Shown: positions 28,601 to 35,428 of the stretch, one piece after another
Numbering within the stretch: the first letter of the stretch is position 1
Layout: every line of letters begins with the position of its first letter
Origin: Plantibacter auratus
GTDB taxonomy: Bacteria; Actinomycetota; Actinomycetes; Actinomycetales; Microbacteriaceae
Length of the DNA: 64,000 bases
Assembly: GCF_050587365.1 (NCBI RefSeq)
Contig: NZ_JBOBFV010000006.1
Span: forward strand, 50,427-114,426
Direction of reading: 5' to 3'
Notes under the pieces: generated by a model
Database searches by the model: none
What the model was told of the DNA's origin: nothing
The model's input: the letters and a program-made list of their open reading frames with translations, nothing else
Position numbers and translations under genes: made by a program

Positions 28601-29096
28601 GCATCGAGTACACGACCAGGAAGCTTCCCGAGGTGCCGGCGGGCACGGTGCCCAGTCGGGCGATCTTCCCGGTGGCGTCGGTGCCTTCGATGGTGGCACC
28701 GGCGATCCCGGCCGGGGCGGTCCAGCTCTCGAAGGTGAGCAGCGACTTCTCAGCGACGTAGCTCGGCGCTTGGGCAGCCAGACCGTATGGGTCAGGCTGC
28801 GACGGCGACAGTTGCACGGTCAGGTCGACACAAGTCTCGACCGCGCACGAGAAACTCACCCGGTAGGCGAGCCGGTTGCCATGAGCTCCGAAGGATGCAT
28901 CGAGCTGCGTGTCCCCGGTCGCGTAGTCCACCGGGGTGATCTCGGTGTCGACGACAGCGGAACCGCCCCCCGCCGCGACCGCCGCCTGAGGAGCAAGCAA
29001 CCCCGCGACCACGGCAATGATCGCCGCGGCAACCGTTCCAGCTCGGAACCGTCGCCGCCGTGAGCGGACGGGGTGGGACGAGAGGGTCGAAATCAC
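22602..29096 (-). CDS. Giant LAxTG wall-anchored DUF11-repeat protein (2164 residues)
   Basis: Very large secreted adhesin-like protein. Signal peptide about 1-42 (RSRRRRFRAG, hydrophobic core, AAVAAG). The first about 1100 residues are a non-repetitive beta-rich region. A DUF11 domain starts near 1110 (AGDLLTYTITVANG). After it, two repeat types alternate. Type A (four copies) holds YTVTVTNDG, APATMTDDLTGVLDDASY and NDGDATAS-like ends. Type B (three copies) holds YTLTFQN.G and DDA.V. blocks. LASTG at 2126-2130, a membrane helix and an RRRAR tail form the sorting signal. GTG start; ribosome site weak. No enzyme domain is seen; likely a surface stalk or adhesin. Confidence 0.86.
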   Translation of the reverse strand: MISTLSSHPVRSRRRRFRAGTVAAAIIAVVAGLLAPQAAVAAGGGSAVVDTEITPVDYATGDTQLDASFGAHGNRLAYRVSFSCAVETCVDLTVQLSPSQPDPYGLAAQAPSYVAEKSLLTFESWTAPAGIAGATIEGTDATGKIARLGTVPAGTSGSFLVVYSMPPTGGYTAIRPMQFYPSGFQILNSATIDAATAQETVTREAAAVTWTSELPSPSLGHSTPATVRPDTPVSYQVYMSSGAMTQRDAGSIAGTSQFGAAGDYIVTETLAPEAEYVSSSDGGIYDADAHTVTWALGSEDSPAYNAAGGFGKQTGAYWTPRGPYHPRSVTVTYPASAFAGADANGCNFEATVTNFVDAEVGYLDEPRTRKQATRASSSHLVSCYDPFARASSLKDSTNNGTDAGRRVVIVPDEGQPATVYSWRVTASNGGNVPAVAVIEDTSLGQADTKVDRVTLSAGAGSIDYTLNTGETGTAATPFAAPAGTWITAATVTTGVIQPVNVRPSDNRNASVVVDFRYSIASGAPVGETRTNTATTTVSYPDNPELAPIVTPPASRTIIFKAPSVIVPQPRFTAQIPTRATVEGGGNATPGRNVTFTVSGSTANLPADAAITPQYVFIAPTGWVITPGSASFPAGSVPDGVTFTEATRTIAGEERQVVVASWSDTVSFGINTTLPVMSVVAQPTYAVVAGTTSTASAWIGESGHRYNADNASFVAPVINTDDVAGDGNTDQVFSTATENILVSAADGVTVTKQICRVDSSAADGCDWISDPDVEVPVSTTATDIRYRIIVQNTGNTRIGDIVAYDVLPYLNDVGTSQGASTSPRGSTFAETLGSVENVSPNMTLDFSASTNPVRDEVYPDAPGAIDDWSSEPVGKQAIRARVDGTLAPGETVSFEYRANVASDSPADAVACNSVAVDTDKTLPAEPRAVCASTKEADLTVSVPDHLPLQDGRDGTVPFVISNLGGSQSAPATVTLDVPAGLTVTSLTPAGWTCSAAGGSTAPVDGPVTLECQPVDADGAPSTIALDSPLALDLAVRPSGVTAQVCVGASVSGPFNDPVLSNNDALACSTVTPTGTGLILDKSDGVDSAKAGDLLTYTITVANGLVGETVDGGIVTDVLPAEVEFVSATAGGTAEGQVVTWNLASLAPSGDPSAGGDQADGGEGSTTEVSVTVRVLRNNADTIRNTADIAAPDPSDAASELTGTDTDVNTVAHLTLTKTADAPAHPRVGDTISYTVVVTNDGTADYSADAPATMTDDLSGALDDASFNDDATASAGADPVFNTPTLTWSGDLAAGDSVTIRYSVTVIANGDGHVTNTACIPELQAAAGENACATVTTELPKLSITKTAEPVTVPAIGDSVTYTVTLTNDGLSDYSTDAPATMTDDLTGVLDDASYNGDASASTGEAPRYVDGLLRWSGELAAGGSVTITYSVTYQGSGDHELVNIACVPRDEVTAGRSACVTNTVGAAFIVAGKTADPASETTVAAGDEIEYTLTFQNLGTADGSLDTVDDASRVLDDAVIVTAPVSSDPRVTVGSGVGGIYPITGTVEQGETVTITYTVRVLPYAEGGDHQLTNFVGTVPESGTCAPGSGSCTSHPVSHLSVTKVADAGSETTTGDVVQYTVTVTNDGAAPFTADTPAVATDDLTGVIDDASYRGDVTATRGVVSITEGQLVWSGPLEAGASATITYSVEVNNGGDHTLVNTASAPNRGDETIVATVTTPLSDIHINKTADPTSGSVSTGDVINYAIEFRNDGAAPGAIDARDATGDVLDDAQIIDEPTTSADSLALSPITAEGFAITGAIAPGETVVVTYSVRVLPFAERGDSRIVNHVLSDGADSSEPGAGCEPAAEGTEASCTEHTIAHASVTKNSSVTANLAEGDVVSYSVEVTNDGTADFTPEAPAEMLDELVDVLDDATWIGDASSSDGTAVRLEGTELRWSGALPAGESVVITYSVLVTGAGDRTLHNTASVGNAGEAERISADTVALISDITAEKTADVSNAATVKSGQQVRYTLTFQNAGPGTGDVAYSDDLADVLDDATVTDGPNASGSVQSSILDGVIQVTGDLAPGATASVQYTVTVKSFEEQGDHRLLNTLTQIGVTAPDECTSPSRDGDPQTCTFNPISAEQLASTGINGITLLLAGGGVLVVLGGFVLILRRRARAVEPE

Positions 29097-29162
29097 AATG
29101 GGCTGCTTTCGGGAGGAGGCTGCTCAGCATCAGCCGGGTGATGCAGGGCTGACTCAGTCAGA

Positions 29163-29242
29163 GGGTGGTGTCGATACGGGCAAGACTCAGGTACTCGCTG
29201 ACCCGACTGAAGGACACGTGTTCAATATATCAGACGAACACA
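29163..29242 (-). promoter_or_regulatory. AT-rich upstream element of the 2164-residue protein gene
   Basis: The 9-mer AATATATCA (29224-29232) is identical to that at 22528-22536 and reads as TGATATATT, an extended -10, on the gene strand. It is flanked by imperfect inverted arms around ACACGTGTTC and GAACACATGT. The shared 12-mer GGGTGGTGTCGA is at 29163-29174. Confidence 0.5.
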
Positions 29243-29270
29243 TGTAGAGAAATACCGGGTGAATGAGGAG

Positions 29271-29303
29271 AGGGCGGGGTGAGCTTGTGCTCGACCCCGC
29301 CCT
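29271..29303 (-). terminator. Terminator of the 1488-residue surface-protein gene
   Basis: A 14-bp stem with one bulge (arms 29271-29284 and 29289-29303) and TTGT loop lies just past the stop codon. A 93% identical copy occurs at 33898-33930. Confidence 0.85.
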
Positions 29304-29316
29304 CGTTGTGTTCCGG

Positions 29317-32300
29317 TTAGGCGGCGAGTTGCCTGCGACGCATCAGCAGCACGAGGCCGCCGATGAGGGCGAGGCCGGCGCCGCCGAACAGGAGGATGCC
29401 GCCGTTGTCGAGGCCCGTGTGTGCCAGGTGCGGCGGGACGAGCTTGTCGATGTCGGTGGTGGTGCAGGGGCCGCCGATGCAGCCCTGGTCGGTCATGACG
29501 GTGGCGTTGTTCACCACGGTCCCGGGCACGGCCGCGTTCTGCTTGACCGTGACGGTGACCTGCACGGTCTTGCTGGTGTTCCCGGCGAGTTCGCCGAGGT
29601 TCCAGGTGACGGTGCGGGTGTCTGCGTCGTAGCGTCCGTTGTCGGACGCGGAGACGTAGTCGACGTTGCCGGGGAGTTCATCCGTGACGATGACGCCGGT
29701 GGTGGCCCAGTCGGAACGGTTGCTGACGGTGACGTCGTAAGTGAGTTCGTCACCGACGGCGACGAGCTCGCGGTGGTCGTCCTTCACGATCGTGATGTCG
29801 GGCGTGTGGTCGATGTCGACGGCTTCGCAGTCGGCGTCAACGCATCCCTGGTCGGTGTCGACCCGGGCGCCGTTCGTGATCGTGTCGCCCGCGGGCGTCG
29901 CCAGAGCAACGATCGCGGTGACCTGGACGGTCCGCTCAGCACCCATCGGCAGCTCGCCGAGGTCCCAGGTGACCGTGTGGCTGTTCTCGTCATAGATGCC
30001 GCCGTCGCTTGCCGAGTCGAACTCGAGCTGCTCGGGCAGGGTGTCCGTGACGATGACGCCGGTCGCGTCGTTCTTGTCGGACAGGTTCTTCACGAGGAGG
30101 TCATAGGTGAGGGCTTCACCGAGACCCACGACCGTCTTGTGGTCGTCCTTCTCGATCGTGACCTTCGGCGGCGTGTTGTCGACGTCGGTCGCTTCGCAGT
30201 CCTCATCGCAGGGCCCGGAGACCGTCGCGATGTTCACGATCTCGGTGTCGGCCGGGACGGTGTCCTTGATCTTCGCGGTGATGGTGACCGAGACACTTCC
30301 TCCGGGGGCGATGGTGCCAAGATCCCACGTGACCGTCTGAGCGTCCTTGTCGAACACCCCACCGTTGGATGCGGAAACGAACTCCAGCTCCTCCGGCAGC
30401 GCGTCGGTGACGATGACGTCCTGAGCCGCTGCGGAAGCGGACGAGTTGGTGACGGTGATCGTGTAGGTGGTCTCCTCGCCCGGAGTGACGATGGTCTTGC
30501 CGTCGTCCTTCGTGATCGTCACGCTGGCCTTGACGAGGCCGGCGTCGAGGTCGAGGTTGACGTTCGCGCCTGCGCCGCCTCGGATCGGATCGGTGATCGT
30601 CACCGTGTGGGTGGGGACACCCGGTGCGGTGGCGTCGGAGTCCGATGCGTCATCGTCGCCGACCTGGGGCGTCGTGAACTCGTACTCTGCGGGCAGGTCG
30701 ACGAACGCGACACTCCACTCCCCCAGCGGAACGGTGAAGGAGTACTCGCCGTTCTCGTCGGTGGTGGTGCGGATCGGGTTGCCGTCCGCGTCGAGGACCG
30801 GGTTGCCGGCAGCGTCACGGAGTTCGACCGTGATGCCCTCGACACCGTCCTCGCCCTCGTTCTGGAGGCCGTCGCGGTTGCTGTCGAGCCAGACCCGGTC
30901 ACCGACCGTGCCGGCGGCGCGGCGGACGCTGACCAGGGGTGCCTCTGCGGCGGGAAGGGACTCGGTGCCTCCGGCGGCGGTCGTGCGGTACGAGTGCCAG
31001 GCGACGTTGTTGTTCGCGACGTACTCCGGGTTCGTGACCGCGAGGTCCTTCGCGCCCGTGAGCTTGGGTGCCTGCATGCGGAACTCGATGAACACCGGCT
31101 CCACACTGGGTGCGACAACCGGCACGGTCACCTTGATAGCGGTGACGCTGGAAGCATCGGCCGGGACGGTCGCGCTCCAGTCGTCTTCGCAACCCGCAGG
31201 CAGGTCAGCACCGTTGGCGCCGTCGAAGAGTTCCGGGCGGCACGGGTTCTCGGCGGTCGAGTACTCCACCGATGCGCCGGCCGGCAGCGAGGTGATCGAC
31301 GTGAAGGTCGGGTCCCACTGAGACCCTCGCTCCTCACCGGCCAGCTGTTCGCCGATCGCGGTGTCACCCGTCACCGGCAGTACGTCGTAGACGACGAGGT
31401 CGGTGAGGTTGGTGTTGTTCGGGTTCGTGATGCCGAGGCGGTAGTCGATCTGAGAGTCGCTGCCGTCGAAGGTGGCGTTGGTGAGGCCGTCCTTCGTCCA
31501 GTCCGCGTCAAGTGCGCCCTTGACCCACTTCTCGATGCTCGCACCGGCGGTCGGGATGACGGTCCAACCGTTGCTGTCCTGTGCGATTCGCTCGTCGGTG
31601 TTTCCGTCGCCGTCGAGGTCCCAGATGTCGGTCGCGTTGCCGATGTTGGGGTTGGTGGAGTTGACGTTGTCGTCGAGGAGCCCTGCAAGCTGTGCGTCCT
31701 CGCCGGTGTGGGCACCTTCGGTTGCCGCGATGGTGACGGTGGTGTTGAACCGCACGGTCGGGCGGGGGTCTCCGAAGCGGAGTTCGCTGCCGGCAGGCCA
31801 CGTCCAGGTGAGCTTGGTGCGTTCCTTGCCACCGATCGTGACCGTGGTGATCTCGAGCGTCGGCTCGCGGAGGTCGCCGAGGTTCAACCAGCCGATCGAG
31901 GACTCATCGAGCTCCAGCCCGACGGGCAGGATGTCGACGAGCTTCGGGCGCATGGGGATGTTGCCGTTGGCGCCGTTGGTCAGCTGCAGCTGCCAGCGGG
32001 TGGTCTCACCCGGGGTGAGTGCGTTCTGGTTCCCGGTGATGTTGGTTTTCCGCAGCTGCGGGTCAGTCTGTTCCGGGAAGAACGTCGCGAGTGCGGCATG
32101 CTCGTACGTGGTGGGCGTTCCGGTGGGCAGCGGCTGGCCTGGTGCGTACTCGTCGACGCTGTAGTTGACGGTGAGTGTGTTCGTCATGTCGATGAGTCCG
32201 GTGGCAGCGAAGGCTGGAGTGCTGACGCCGCGGTAGCGGATGTACTCACCCATCCCGCCACCGGCAGGGAGGTCCTTGCCGACGATGCGGAAGTCAGTGA

Positions 32301-33783
32301 CGATCTCACCGGCCGGGAGGTCGAGGCTCGCGTCGACGGCTGCGTTGTAGCCCGGCAGGCCGGCACGCGTGTAGAGGAAGCCGGCGAAATTGGTCGGAGG
32401 CGTCCAGGTGTAGCTGCGGGAGGTGGATCCGTCCCAAGTGACCAGGTCGATCTGGTCGAGGAAGGTCAGCAACCGTGCGGTGGTGTTGATGCGCTGCAGG
32501 TCGAATGCTGGGTTGGTGCACTGATCAGCGGGCACGCCAAGGCTGCCGGGGTAGGAGCCAAGGCTACTGTCGGCGGGCACCGTCGGTGAGACTGCTCTGC
32601 CATCGACGAGGCAGGAAAGCCGGTCGATGATCGACCACGTCCTCAGCCGGTTCGTGTCGGCGACACCACCGTTTGCGGTGTCCTGCCAGCCGACGAGCGT
32701 GTTCCACTGGTACGGGGTGGTCGTGTTCGAGGTGGCGACGGTCGGTCCGTCGAAGCCTTTTTGCGCGTAGGGGACGATGTTCGCGTTGCCCGACGTCAGC
32801 GGGGGGCCGATGAGGGCATGCTCTCGCTCGTCATGGGCGTTCAGCTGGGTGCCGTCGATGGCCGTTGCGGACGCATCGAGCTGGTTGACGAAGTTGTTCA
32901 CCGCCTGCGGGTCGGCCGGGGCTGGCACGAAGGTTTCGGCGGGATACCGGACCGTGAGCTCGAAGAACTGCTCCGGCGCTGCGGCGTTGTTCCGCGCCGG
33001 CGCCGGCACAGACCAGGTGACGGTCTCCGCAGCGGCGTCGTAGACGCCGCCGCCGGTCGCGGAGACGAACTGCGTCCCTGCCGGCAGAGTGTCGACGAGG
33101 GTGAGGTTCGTGTAGTCGAGTGCGCCGAGCGAGCCGCCGCGGTTCGAGGCGTAGACCCGGTACGTCGTCTCAGCATCAGCAGTGACGTCCGCCGAGGTCG
33201 TCGGGGTCACCATCTGCTTGACGGCGGTCAGGTTGCTTTCCGCCGTGGTGCTGATCGGAATCGGGGTCAGCGCCGAACCACCGTTAGTGGGTGCACCGGT
33301 GGAAGGGTCCGTGAACGTGAGGTCGGCCGTCGCGGGGAACGTGGTGCCCGGCAGGGTGGTGAAGTTCGGGACCGTCCAGGCGATCGAGAACTCACCGGTC
33401 GTGCCCGGGGCGAGGTCCTTGAGGAGGACCGACACCGGCGCACCGGCCGCGGAAACGAGGTCGACGTTGCCGTTCACCGTCGGTTCGGTGGTGATGGGCA
33501 CGGAGCTTCCGTCTGGCGCGGTGCCGACGGGGGCAGGGATCGAGAAGGTCGGCGCCACGCAGTTGTCGAGCGTGATGTTCGAGCACTGATAGGCGACCCG
33601 GTAGACGAGGTTGCCGCCTGACTGGACGGTGTCGGTGACTGGGGTGATGTCGACGGACATCTTGGGCTGGGCCGCGACGGCCGCCCCGGAAAGGCCGCCG
33701 ACCATGAGCGCCGCAAGCGCAACGGTCGAGGTGGCAGCCAGCCCCCAAGCACGTCGAGAGCGTGCTGGTGAGTGAATGAGCAT
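29317..33783 (-). CDS. LAxTG wall-anchored protein with SdrD-B-like and DUF11 domains (1488 residues)
   Basis: Secreted, wall-anchored protein. Signal peptide about 1-38 (RRAWGLAATS, cleavage after AVAAQ). A long N-terminal beta-rich region is followed near 990 by an SdrD B-type domain (VGDRVWLDSNRDGLQNEGED, then NGEYSFTVPLGEW), a fold often stabilised by Ca2+ or isopeptide bonds. Three DUF11 repeats follow, each with ITKDD or IEKDD, VTDxLP and TVTWDLGxL. LAHTG at 1453-1457, a helix and an MRRRQ tail complete the sorting signal. TAGGAGA precedes the ATG. Likely a surface adhesin or pilus-like stalk; no sortase is adjacent. Confidence 0.88.
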   Translation of the reverse strand: MLIHSPARSRRAWGLAATSTVALAALMVGGLSGAAVAAQPKMSVDITPVTDTVQSGGNLVYRVAYQCSNITLDNCVAPTFSIPAPVGTAPDGSSVPITTEPTVNGNVDLVSAAGAPVSVLLKDLAPGTTGEFSIAWTVPNFTTLPGTTFPATADLTFTDPSTGAPTNGGSALTPIPISTTAESNLTAVKQMVTPTTSADVTADAETTYRVYASNRGGSLGALDYTNLTLVDTLPAGTQFVSATGGGVYDAAAETVTWSVPAPARNNAAAPEQFFELTVRYPAETFVPAPADPQAVNNFVNQLDASATAIDGTQLNAHDEREHALIGPPLTSGNANIVPYAQKGFDGPTVATSNTTTPYQWNTLVGWQDTANGGVADTNRLRTWSIIDRLSCLVDGRAVSPTVPADSSLGSYPGSLGVPADQCTNPAFDLQRINTTARLLTFLDQIDLVTWDGSTSRSYTWTPPTNFAGFLYTRAGLPGYNAAVDASLDLPAGEIVTDFRIVGKDLPAGGGMGEYIRYRGVSTPAFAATGLIDMTNTLTVNYSVDEYAPGQPLPTGTPTTYEHAALATFFPEQTDPQLRKTNITGNQNALTPGETTRWQLQLTNGANGNIPMRPKLVDILPVGLELDESSIGWLNLGDLREPTLEITTVTIGGKERTKLTWTWPAGSELRFGDPRPTVRFNTTVTIAATEGAHTGEDAQLAGLLDDNVNSTNPNIGNATDIWDLDGDGNTDERIAQDSNGWTVIPTAGASIEKWVKGALDADWTKDGLTNATFDGSDSQIDYRLGITNPNNTNLTDLVVYDVLPVTGDTAIGEQLAGEERGSQWDPTFTSITSLPAGASVEYSTAENPCRPELFDGANGADLPAGCEDDWSATVPADASSVTAIKVTVPVVAPSVEPVFIEFRMQAPKLTGAKDLAVTNPEYVANNNVAWHSYRTTAAGGTESLPAAEAPLVSVRRAAGTVGDRVWLDSNRDGLQNEGEDGVEGITVELRDAAGNPVLDADGNPIRTTTDENGEYSFTVPLGEWSVAFVDLPAEYEFTTPQVGDDDASDSDATAPGVPTHTVTITDPIRGGAGANVNLDLDAGLVKASVTITKDDGKTIVTPGEETTYTITVTNSSASAAAQDVIVTDALPEELEFVSASNGGVFDKDAQTVTWDLGTIAPGGSVSVTITAKIKDTVPADTEIVNIATVSGPCDEDCEATDVDNTPPKVTIEKDDHKTVVGLGEALTYDLLVKNLSDKNDATGVIVTDTLPEQLEFDSASDGGIYDENSHTVTWDLGELPMGAERTVQVTAIVALATPAGDTITNGARVDTDQGCVDADCEAVDIDHTPDITIVKDDHRELVAVGDELTYDVTVSNRSDWATTGVIVTDELPGNVDYVSASDNGRYDADTRTVTWNLGELAGNTSKTVQVTVTVKQNAAVPGTVVNNATVMTDQGCIGGPCTTTDIDKLVPPHLAHTGLDNGGILLFGGAGLALIGGLVLLMRRRQLAA

Positions 33784-33842
33784 GAGGGGATTCTCCTAAT
33801 TGGCGGCGCGTGAGCCGAGAACACTTCAAAACACCGCGCGTT

Positions 33843-33851
33843 TGATATATC
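33843..33851 (-). promoter_or_regulatory. AT-rich upstream element of the 1488-residue protein gene
   Basis: TGATATATC, about 60 bases before the start codon, resembles the AT-rich elements at 22528 and 29224. It is a likely -10 region or shared regulator site in otherwise GC-rich DNA. Confidence 0.4.
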
Positions 33852-33896
33852 TCATGGTAACACAATCAATTCCTGTTTAGATGAGCAGCACCCGCG

Positions 33897-34041
33897 GAGG
33901 GCGGGGTGAGCTCGTGCTCGACCCCGCCCTCGTTGTGTGCCGGTGAGGCGGTGAGTTGAGGCGGGCGACTCAGACACGGCCGAATGGGACAAGAGCGAGG
34001 CCGCTGACCTGGGTGTGCCAGGGCAACGGCCGGTGATGCTG
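33897..34041 (-). pseudogene. Decayed C-terminal tail and terminator of a fourth wall-anchored protein
   Basis: About 62 bases (33897-33957) match 29270-29330, the terminator and last codons of the 1488-residue gene, with only four mismatches. Read on the minus strand in the matching frame the remnant gives ALAHPG, a damaged LAHTG, and ends RPPQLTAS where the intact gene ends RRRQLAA-stop; the stop codon is mutated. The membrane helix between is degraded. The rest of the gene is missing: the IS481 element begins at 34058, so the gene was deleted or displaced there. Confidence 0.75.
33898..33930 (-). terminator. Duplicated terminator hairpin in the adhesin remnant
   Basis: Same stem-loop as 29271-29303, with one change in the loop region (CTCGT for CTTGT). 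It belongs to the vanished gene upstream. Confidence 0.75.
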
Positions 34042-34057
34042 GTGGAGCCGCCCAAGG
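34042..34057. repeat. Left copy of 16-bp direct repeat flanking the IS element
   Basis: GTGGAGCCGCCCAAGG abuts the left IS end. The right copy (35317-35332) differs at one base. The right copy contains the 3' end of tRNA-Thr, so this may be a target duplication or an attachment-site copy. Confidence 0.75.
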
Positions 34058-35316
34058 TGTCTGGTTTCAGGACATAGGGAACACCTGTCTCAAGACATAG
34101 GAAACCCTCGACGATGTTCGGAGGGTGTTGAAAGCGCGCCTGATCATCACCGCCATCACCATCGAGCACTGCACTCAAGCAGAGGCAGCACGACGCTACG
34201 GCGTCTCGCCCGGCTGGGTCTCGAAACTCATGGCCCGATATGTCGCCGAGGGTGAATCCGCTCTCGAGCCACGCTCACGCGCTCCGAAACACAGCCCCAC
34301 CCGCATCAGCGCGACCACGATCGCCCTGATCGTGCAGCTGCGCACCCAGCTCCTCGAACGAGGCCTCGATGCCGGCGCCCACACCATCGCCTGGCACCTG
34401 ACCCACCACCACAACATCACCGTCGCGCCCGCCACGATCTGGTGACATCTCCGCACCGCAGGACTCATCGAACCCCAACCGCAGAAACGTCCCCGCTCCT
34501 CCTATATCCGCTTCGAAGCGGCCCTCCCCAACGAAACCTGGCAAGCCGACTTCACCCACTGGCACCTCTCCAACGGCACCGACACCGAGATCCTCAGCTT
34601 CATCGACGACCACTACCGATACGCACTCAGCGTCACCGCACACCACCGCGTCACCGGCCCAATCGTCCGCACCGCCTTCGCGCAAACCACCGCAGAACAC
34701 GGGATCCCAGCCTCAATACTCACCGACAACGGCATGGTCTTCACGACCCGGCCCTCCGGCGGACGCGGCCAGAACGGCTTTGAACACGACCTCGCCCGCC
34801 TCGGGATCCAGCAGAAGAACGGCCACCCCTTCCACCCACAAACCCAAGGCAAAGTCGAACGCTTCCGACAAACAATGAAGAAGTGGTCCACCCACCGCCC
34901 ACGCCCCCACGACCTCCTCGAACTGCAACTCCTCCTCGACGAATACAACCACCGCAGACCCCACCGCGCGCTCGAACGCACCACCCCAGCGGCGGCCTAC
35001 ACAGCCCGCCTCAAAGCCACACCCAACCGCTCAGAATCTGAGCAACGCGCACGCCTCCGAACCGACACCATCGACAACCACGGCCGCATCACCCTCCGCC
35101 ATGCCGGACGACTCCACCACATCGGCCTCGGCCGAACCCTCGCCCGAACCCGCGTCATCGTCCTCATCGACGGCCTCGAGATCCGCGTCGTCCACCACAG
35201 CACCGGGGAACTCATCCGAGAGCTCACCCTCGACACCACCCGCGACTACCAACCACAACAACCAAAAACCCCCGGACCTGAGGGTCCGGGGGTTTCTCAT
35301 GTCTTGCGACAAGACA
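34058..35316 (+). mobile_element. IS481-family insertion sequence (1259 bp)
   Basis: The ends are imperfect inverted repeats: TGTCTGGTTTCAGGACATAGG on the left and the complement of the right end, TGTCTTGTCGCAAGACATGAG, agree at 15 of 21 bases. A second, similar unit (TGTCTCAAGACATAGG) follows near the left end at 34086. The element carries one transposase frame with a DDE core, now disrupted by a stop. Flanks are a 16-bp direct repeat with one mismatch. It lies between a decayed adhesin tail and tRNA-Thr. Confidence 0.85.
35266..35295 (+). terminator. Terminator hairpin near the right IS end
   Basis: A perfect 13-bp stem (AAACCCCCGGACC at 35266-35278 with GGTCCGGGGGTTT at 35283-35295) and TGAG loop. 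It can stop transcripts from either strand, including tRNA-Thr on the minus strand. Confidence 0.85.
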
Positions 35317-35332
35317 GTAGAGCCGCCCAAGG
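35317..35332. repeat. Right copy of 16-bp direct repeat, overlapping the tRNA-Thr 3' end
   Basis: GTAGAGCCGCCCAAGG directly follows the right IS end. From 35321 on it is the 3' acceptor and T-stem of tRNA-Thr, so the insertion left the tRNA intact. Confidence 0.75.
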
Positions 35333-35393
35333 GAATCGAACCCTTGACCTTCTCATTACGAGTGAGATGCTCTGCCGACTGAGCTAGGGCGGC
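35321..35393 (-). tRNA. tRNA-Thr (anticodon CGU)
   Basis: A 73-nt cloverleaf on the minus strand. The acceptor stem is GCCGCCC/GGGCGGC, the D-arm contains GCTCAGTCGGCAGAGC, the anticodon stem TCTCA/TGAGA encloses loop CTCGTAA (anticodon CGT, complement at 35358-35360), and the T-arm is AAGGG-TTCGATT-CCCTT. CCA is not encoded. The 3' end abuts the IS481 element. Confidence 0.96.
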
Positions 35394-35428
35394 GCGTGCG
35401 CTGGTCGCCCGGCGCACGAGTATCCATG

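Larger units (their letters stand above)
34125..35387 (+). pseudogene. IS481-family transposase, interrupted by an in-frame stop
   Basis: One frame with a TGA at 34443-34445. Before it lie HTH helices (CTQAEAARRYGVSPGWVSKL) ending at ATIW; after it the sense continues HLRTAGLIEPQ, so a CGA (Arg) to TGA change is the simplest cause. The catalytic core follows: D in WQADFTHW, D in ILTDNGMVF and E in GKVERFRQT, with a C-terminal region up to about 35250. The frame then has no stop before the IS end and reads into the tRNA antisense strand. Probably inactive unless read through. Confidence 0.85.

Noticed and set aside
29263..32589. An 1108-codon plus-strand frame
   Set aside because: Antisense shadow of the 1488-residue wall protein; valine/arginine/glycine-rich with no signature.
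35321..35387. C-terminal extension of the transposase
   Set aside because: These codons are the antisense of tRNA-Thr, past the IS end, not part of the original protein.
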